10,700 bases of DNA, from NCBI GenBank assembly GCA_023230755.1, contig JALNWS010000142.1, positions 1-10,700 of the forward strand. Reading direction: 5' to 3'. Of this stretch, positions 6,623 through 10,700 are shown in pieces. The stretch's first letter is position 1, and each line of letters starts with the position of its first letter. This stretch comes from Azoarcus sp. Lineage in GTDB: Bacteria > Pseudomonadota > Gammaproteobacteria > Burkholderiales > Rhodocyclaceae. The notes under the pieces are model-generated. The model saw only the letters and a list, made by a program, of their open reading frames with translations. It was not told where the DNA came from and ran no database searches. The translations under genes and the position numbers were made by a program.

Positions 6623-7389
6623 TTTTGCGGTCCCTTGCCTTTGCGGGTGAGGAAGTGCCCGATGCGTTCGGCCACTTCGGGGCTGGTCTGTGTCAGGGCT
6701 GCGGTCAGCGATTCGACGAAGAAGCCGTCATCGGTGGCCATGTTGTCGATACGGGAGATGGCAGAGACCATCGCCCAGTTCGCCATCGGCGCGTTCTCGG
6801 CAATGCGGCGCGCCAACGCCTGCGCCTTCGCCAGCGATTCGCCGGCGCCGACAAGGTAATGCGACAGGCCAAGGCGCAGGCCTTCGTCGGCATCGAGGAT
6901 GCGTCCGGTCAGCATCATTTCGCACATGCGTCCGGGGCCGATGATCTTGGCCACACGAACCGACGCGCCACCACCCACGAAGATGCCGTGACGGCCTTCG
7001 GGCAACTGATAGATCGTGCTGGGCTCGGAAACCCGGACGTGGGTGGCCGTCGCCAACTCCAGACCGCCACCGATCACCGCCCCCTGCATGGCTGCGATCA
7101 CGGGAATGCCGCCGTTCTGGATGCGGTCGAAAATGCGGTGCCAGCCACGCGAGTGCTGCATTACGCCAAAGGGTTCGCGGTGCTGGTGCTCGGTCAGATC
7201 GAGACCGGCGCAGAAGTGCTCGCCCTCACCCGCCAGAACGATCGCCCGCGTACCCTCAGGTGTGGCAATCAGCGCCGCCTCGAGCGCAGCCAGCAAACGG
7301 TCGCTTACTGCGTTGCGCTTGTCCGGCCGTGCCAGCGTGATGGTGTAGATCGTATCCTCGGCCGAGGTCTTGACCAGTTGTTCGCTCAT
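6619..7389 (-). CDS. Enoyl-CoA hydratase (crotonase family), likely phenylpropenoyl-CoA hydratase
   Basis: This 256-residue crotonase-fold protein is predicted to add water to cinnamoyl-CoA-type 2-enoyl-CoAs. The oxyanion-hole segment HFCAGLDLTEH (58-68), the second oxyanion segment GAVIGGGLELA (103-113) and PEGRHGIFVGGGAS (130-143) are all clear. Glu111 and Glu131 occupy the positions of the two catalytic glutamates of rat mitochondrial hydratase (Glu144/Glu164) with the same 20-residue spacing. Both being present points to ordinary hydratase chemistry. Feruloyl-CoA hydratase/lyases, which give vanillin, as I recall replace the first glutamate with serine. The start at 7389 has GAGGA with 7 bases of spacing, 18 bases after the ligase stop; the end overlaps the thiolase start. 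Which ring-substituted substrates it accepts cannot be read from sequence. Confidence 0.94.
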   Translation of the reverse strand: MSEQLVKTSAEDTIYTITLARPDKRNAVSDRLLAALEAALIATPEGTRAIVLAGEGEHFCAGLDLTEHQHREPFGVMQHSRGWHRIFDRIQNGGIPVIAAMQGAVIGGGLELATATHVRVSEPSTIYQLPEGRHGIFVGGGASVRVAKIIGPGRMCEMMLTGRILDADEGLRLGLSHYLVGAGESLAKAQALARRIAENAPMANWAMVSAISRIDNMATDDGFFVESLTAALTQTSPEVAERIGHFLTRKGKGPQK

Positions 7390-7407
7390 GCTTTTATCCT
7401 CGGTTTC

Positions 7408-9273
7408 TCAGTTGGCGGAATGAACGGTGATCACCGTCTTGTCCACAACGTCTGCGTGCAGGTACTCAACCAGATCCGCACGTCGTGCAAGCGTCATGCG
7501 CTGGTTGATATATCCCTTGTCGGTGATCTCACCCGCCTCCACCGAGGGCGGCTCGGCCATCAGCAAGGCACGCGACGGATAGGTGGAAGAGCCACCGCCG
7601 GTCTGCTTCATCAACGCCATGCCCTGACGTACGCGCTGGCGCACGGCGGGGTTCATCAGCAGATCGATCATCGGCGCATCAGGTGGCAGATCCGGACACA
7701 GGGAACGACACTCCGGAATGTTGGGGAACACCAGGAAGCCGATCTCGTCGCGGTCGTGGCCGGTGACGACGATGTCCTGTGCCACCGGTTTCATGGCGTC
7801 GATACCCGCCACACGCAGCGCACCGACGTGCACCCAGGTGCCGGTGAGCAGCTTGAAGTCCTCGCCCACGCGGCCGTCGAACAGCAGCCCCTTCTCCGGA
7901 AAACGCTCGTCGAGAAACTCGACCGCGTCACCGATCATGTAATAGCCCTCGTCATCGAATGACTTGGCCGTGATCTCGGGCTGCTTCCAGTAGCCCGGAA
8001 AGACGTTCGGCCCCTTCACCCTCACCTCGAGCTTGTCCGCCGAAGGAACCAGCTTGAGCGCGGTTCCGGGGACCGGCACACCGATCACGCCTGGTCGCTC
8101 GGCCTCGAAGTGACTGTCGGTGCACGTCGGTGCGGTTTCGGTCGAGCCCCAGGACGACACCATGGTGACCTTGGTCCCGGTGACCTTCTCGGACAACACC
8201 TCGAGCCCTTCCCACAGGTGGTGGGGCAAGGCCGCACCGGCATAGAAAATGAGGTTCAGGCGACTGAAGAAGGTGTCGCGCAACTGTGCGTCCTGACGCA
8301 GCAGTGGCACCAGCATGTCATAGGCGCGCGGCACGTTGAAATACAGCGTGGGCGCAATCTCCCTGAGGTTGCGGACAGTCTTGTCGAGCCCGGCCGGCGT
8401 CGGCTTGCCGTCATCGATGTAGATCGTGCCGCCCCAGCGCAACACCAGATTGAAGTTGTGATTGCCACCAAACGTATGGCTCCACGGTAGCCACTCCACC
8501 AGTACCGGACGGTTCTCGGCAAGGAAGGGCCACACCAGTTCCTTGGCCATCTGGTTGGAACACATCATGCGCTGCGTGTTGATCACCGCCTTGGGCGAAC
8601 CGACCGAGCCCGAGGTGAACAGGAACTTGCCGATGGATTCAGGCGTGATCCTGTCGAAGGCCGCCATCACCGCTGCCTCGTCCGACGTCTGCTCCAGCGC
8701 CGAAAATGGCACGGCCCCCTCAAGCACCGTGCTGTTTCTGCCCGCAACCACCACCCCGTCGTGCAGATCCCGGATGGCAGCCAGTGCAGGCGCAAAGCGC
8801 TCAACCGGGTCAGCATAGATCACCCCCGGCCGCAGCAATTCGATGTTGCCCTTGAGCTTGGCGTGGTCCTTCGACATCAACGAGTTGCCCGGCGAGATCG
8901 ATGACACCGGCACACCGATGTGCATTGCGGCCAGCGACAGCAAGGCATGCTCGATCGAGTTGTCAGACAGGATCACGACCGGTCTTTCGGCAGACAGACT
9001 CTGGCCGAGCATCCAGGTGGCAATACCGACAACCCTGCGGCGCGCTTCACCGTAGGTGATCTTCCGCCATTCGTCGTTTTCATCACGTTCTGCCAGGTAG
9101 AGGCTGTCGGGCCGGGCCCGCGCCCAGTGTTCGAGCCAGTCCCCGACACAACGTGTGTAGGTTTCGGGAAGAGGAATCCCGGACCGCAGGACCCGCGTTC
9201 CATCTCCCCGCGTTTCGACATTGACAACCGACTTGGCAAACATGCGCTCGGCGTCGCGAATCACTTTATCCAT
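7408..9273 (-). CDS. fcs: Feruloyl-CoA synthetase-type aromatic acid:CoA ligase
   Basis: This 621-residue ANL-family adenylating enzyme is predicted to activate a phenylpropenoic or phenylpropanoic acid with ATP and CoA, the pathway's entry step. The phosphate-binding loop FTSGSVGSPK (219-228), the aromatic WGSTETAPT motif (375-383), YMIGD (445-449), DGR (466-468) at the hinge, and the adenylation lysine Lys586 in GEITDKGYINQR are present. Features typical of feruloyl-CoA synthetases rather than of benzoate or fatty-acid ligases are NTQRMMCSNQM, LPWSHTFGGNHNF, and the altered hinge segment DGRVGEDFKLLTGTWV. The start at 9273 (MDKVIRDAERMF) has GGGGAG 4 bases upstream. In-frame ATGs at 9285 and 9336 are less likely: the first has its purine run abutting the codon, the second lies inside the binding-protein gene. 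It lies 25 bases after that gene. The acid actually used (ferulate, coumarate, cinnamate, phenylpropionate) is not determined. Confidence 0.92.
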   Translation of the reverse strand: MDKVIRDAERMFAKSVVNVETRGDGTRVLRSGIPLPETYTRCVGDWLEHWARARPDSLYLAERDENDEWRKITYGEARRRVVGIATWMLGQSLSAERPVVILSDNSIEHALLSLAAMHIGVPVSSISPGNSLMSKDHAKLKGNIELLRPGVIYADPVERFAPALAAIRDLHDGVVVAGRNSTVLEGAVPFSALEQTSDEAAVMAAFDRITPESIGKFLFTSGSVGSPKAVINTQRMMCSNQMAKELVWPFLAENRPVLVEWLPWSHTFGGNHNFNLVLRWGGTIYIDDGKPTPAGLDKTVRNLREIAPTLYFNVPRAYDMLVPLLRQDAQLRDTFFSRLNLIFYAGAALPHHLWEGLEVLSEKVTGTKVTMVSSWGSTETAPTCTDSHFEAERPGVIGVPVPGTALKLVPSADKLEVRVKGPNVFPGYWKQPEITAKSFDDEGYYMIGDAVEFLDERFPEKGLLFDGRVGEDFKLLTGTWVHVGALRVAGIDAMKPVAQDIVVTGHDRDEIGFLVFPNIPECRSLCPDLPPDAPMIDLLMNPAVRQRVRQGMALMKQTGGGSSTYPSRALLMAEPPSVEAGEITDKGYINQRMTLARRADLVEYLHADVVDKTVITVHSAN

Positions 9274-9298
9274 AGGACTCCCCATTTCCCTGTCAGCC

Positions 9299-10441
9299 TT
9301 ATTGCGCCAGCAGCTTGTACGCGCCGTTCTCGACACGGACGAGCACGCGACCGCGCTGGTCCAGACCGAAGTGGTCCGTCGGCGTCATGTTGAACACGCC
9401 ATGCACGCCGACGACATCCTGGTTGCTTTCCATCGCGTCGCGCAGTGCCATGCGGAAGGCCGGCGTACCCGGCTTGGCGGTTTTGAGCGCAACCGGAACC
9501 GCAGCCTCGATCAAACGGAAGGCATCATGCGCATGGCCGGCAAAGGAGGAGAAGCTCCCAGCACCGTATTTCTGCTCGTACTGGCTGACGAAAGTTTCAC
9601 CCGCTTTCTTGGACGGGTGCACGGCAGGGATCTGATCGACAACAACGACAGGGCCGACCGGCAGCACGACACCGTTAGCTGACTTGCCGGCAACGCCGAG
9701 GAACGCCTGATTGGCTGCTGCGTGCGTCTGATAGATCTGCCCCTTGAAGCCGCGTTCGACGAGGCTGGTCTGGGGCAAGGCTGCGGGGCTGCCCGAACCC
9801 ACGACCAGAATGGCGTCAGGACGGGTCGACACCAGCTTGAGCACCTGGCCAGTCACCGAAGTATCGGCGCGGTTATAGCGCTCCACCGCGCCGAGTTTGA
9901 TTCCCGCTTCCGCCAGCATGGGCTTGAGGGCGACCAGCCAGTCTTCGCCATACGCATCGGAGAACCCGATGAAGCCCAGCGTTTTCACCCCGTTCGCCTT
10001 CATGTGGCCAACAAGCGCACTGGCCATCACATTGACGTGTTGCGGCGTGCGGAAAACCCAGTGGTTCTTCTCGGGCGGGAGATTGATTGGCGAGATCGCG
10101 ATTTGCGGCGTCTTGCTCTCGAACGCCATCTCGGCGATCGCAAGCGATGCCGGGGTAATCGCAGAGCCGACCAGCACATCGACATTGTCTTCGGATACCA
10201 GCTTGCGCGCGTTCTTGGTCGCAATCGACGGATCGGAAGCATCGTCGAGCATGATGTAGTTGATCTTTTCGCCTGCAACCGAAGTTGGCAGGATGGCAAA
10301 CGCGTTCTTCTCCGGAATCCCGAGCGATGCGCCCGGACCGGTGGAAGACAGCGACACGCCAACGTTGATATCGGCCTGCGCCGCCTGACTGAAAAGTACG
10401 ACGGCGGCAGAACACAGTACGGCGAGTTTCCTGACTTTCAT
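9299..10441 (-). CDS. Periplasmic solute-binding protein of a branched-chain/aromatic-type ABC importer
   Basis: This 380-residue Leu/Ile/Val-type periplasmic binding protein is predicted to capture the pathway's acid for the Liv-type permease whose ATPase lies just upstream. The N-terminus MKVRKLAVLCSAAVVLFSQA is a classical Sec signal peptide with likely cleavage after AQA (residue 23). The cysteine in the hydrophobic stretch has no proper lipobox, so this is not a lipoprotein. The mature protein starts DINVGVSLSSTGPGASLG, the usual first lobe with its ligand-contacting Ser-Thr-Gly-Pro turn, and ends in the normal C-terminal lobe. Two in-frame ATGs have good ribosome sites. The one at 10441 (AAAGGAG, 5 bases) gives the normal signal peptide; the one at 10462 (AAGGGA, 6 bases) would add seven residues. 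The gene is the first complete one of the unit, 25 bases before the ligase. Aromatic-acid specificity is inferred only from that neighbourhood. Confidence 0.92.
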   Translation of the reverse strand: MKVRKLAVLCSAAVVLFSQAAQADINVGVSLSSTGPGASLGIPEKNAFAILPTSVAGEKINYIMLDDASDPSIATKNARKLVSEDNVDVLVGSAITPASLAIAEMAFESKTPQIAISPINLPPEKNHWVFRTPQHVNVMASALVGHMKANGVKTLGFIGFSDAYGEDWLVALKPMLAEAGIKLGAVERYNRADTSVTGQVLKLVSTRPDAILVVGSGSPAALPQTSLVERGFKGQIYQTHAAANQAFLGVAGKSANGVVLPVGPVVVVDQIPAVHPSKKAGETFVSQYEQKYGAGSFSSFAGHAHDAFRLIEAAVPVALKTAKPGTPAFRMALRDAMESNQDVVGVHGVFNMTPTDHFGLDQRGRVLVRVENGAYKLLAQ

Positions 10442-10577
10442 TTTCGCTCCTTTGGTTTTCATGTTTCGTCCCTTATCGGGATCGAATTCATCTGACGCTT
10501 CTGCGAGGGTTTTGCCCGCTCGTGCAGGCACCTACCCTTCTTGTGATGGTTTGCTTTCCATCGCTTCAGGACTACTT
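10442..10577 (-). other. 136-base gap between the transporter ATPase and the binding protein
   Basis: This is the longest gap in the catabolic unit. On the minus strand it holds a 5-bp stem GATGG/CCATC with an 8-base loop (10562-10545) and a bulged hairpin around CGAGCGGGCAAAACCCTCG (10522-10504), neither followed by a T-tract. I see no convincing -35/-10 pair or sigma-54 site. The gap could carry a promoter for the binding protein and enzymes or an mRNA processing site, but the sequence does not show one clearly. Confidence 0.4.
10447..10453 (-). promoter_or_regulatory. Ribosome binding site favouring the binding-protein start at 10441
   Basis: AAAGGAG with 5 bases to the ATG is a near-perfect site and gives a signal peptide of normal length. 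A second, weaker site, AAGGGA at 10469-10474, serves the in-frame ATG at 10462. Both starts could be used. Confidence 0.65.
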
Positions 10578-10700
10578 TCAGGTGGCCAGCATTTCCTGGT
10601 GCTTGCCGCCGAGGCCGAGGTAGGCCTCGATCACGCGCGGGTCGTCCTTGAGCTGCACCGCCGGGCCTTCCATGGCGATCGCGCCGGTCTCGAGCACGTA
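10578..10700 (-). CDS. livF: Branched-chain-type ABC transporter ATP-binding protein LivF, C-terminal end
   Basis: The last 40 codons and TGA stop are visible; the rest lies beyond the high end of the window. The residues YVLETGAIAMEGPAVQL followed by DDPRVIEAYLGLG are the standard C-terminus of the LivF ATPase, one of two nucleotide-binding subunits of Liv-type importers. YVLETG and a short tail after the EAYLG motif fit LivF better than LivG. Walker and signature motifs are out of view. Its place before a Liv-type binding protein and an aromatic acid ligase suggests that a full importer (two permeases and two ATPases) lies upstream and moves the pathway's substrate across the inner membrane. 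Confidence 0.88.
   Translation of the reverse strand, partial: YVLETGAIAMEGPAVQLKDDPRVIEAYLGLGGKHQEMLAT

Noticed and set aside
6586..7962. A 458-codon plus-strand open frame running across the hydratase and into the ligase
   Set aside because: It spans two strongly supported minus-strand genes and the gap between them, has no ribosome site or family motif, and is rich in His, Arg and Gln typical of antisense shadow.
9274..9336. Longer ligase starts at 9336 and 9285
   Set aside because: The first lies inside the binding-protein gene and adds a non-conserved Arg-rich stretch. The second has its purine run directly against the ATG. The start at 9273 has a usable GGGGAG.
1..10700. Search for CRISPR arrays, insertion sequences, tRNA or rRNA genes, toxin-antitoxin or phage modules
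   Set aside because: No spaced direct repeats, transposase-like frames, cloverleaf sequences or small paired defence genes were seen by reading both strands; gaps between genes are all under 180 bases.

Overview
This is a GC-rich window in which every supportable gene lies on the minus strand, so the genes run from base 10700 down to base 1. The gene content and protein flavour suggest a betaproteobacterium of the Rhodocyclales type (Thauera, Azoarcus, Aromatoleum). That placement is an inference from family resemblance and pathway, not from a marker gene.

Bases 10700 to about 2200 hold one catabolic transcription unit. It opens inside the window with the last 40 codons of a branched-chain-type ABC transporter ATPase (LivF). 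A periplasmic solute-binding protein follows, then six enzymes: a feruloyl-CoA-synthetase-type acid:CoA ligase, an enoyl-CoA hydratase, a thiolase, a short-chain 3-hydroxyacyl-CoA dehydrogenase, a 4-hydroxybenzoyl-CoA-thioesterase-type hot-dog protein and a 595-residue acyl-CoA dehydrogenase. From the binding protein to the thioesterase the genes are 13 to 25 bases apart, or overlap by 4 (hydratase/thiolase). The dehydrogenase follows after 56 bases. The unit ends in two consecutive hairpins, the second a clear intrinsic terminator.

The genes make a coherent pathway. A plant-type phenylpropanoid acid (cinnamate, p-coumarate, ferulate or 3-phenylpropionate class) is bound in the periplasm, imported and activated to its CoA thioester. 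If saturated, it is oxidised to the 2-enoyl-CoA. It is then hydrated, oxidised and cleaved to an aromatic acyl-CoA (benzoyl-CoA type) plus acetyl-CoA. The hydratase keeps both crotonase glutamates, and no aldehyde dehydrogenase is present. This argues for true beta-oxidation rather than the retro-aldol route through vanillin. I recall that a cluster of this composition was linked by proteogenomics to 3-phenylpropanoid beta-oxidation in Aromatoleum aromaticum EbN1, so the system is probably described in outline. The exact substrates and the role of the thioesterase are open.

Bases 2190 to 1 hold housekeeping genes on the same strand: a small thioredoxin-like protein with a WCGTC active site, TrmA (tRNA m5U54 methyltransferase), and the first 129 residues of a transglutaminase-like protein cut by the window edge. 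I saw no RNA gene, insertion sequence, CRISPR array, phage gene or sign of recent transfer. No stretch over 300 bases lacks a gene. I did not find an undescribed defence or mobile system here.
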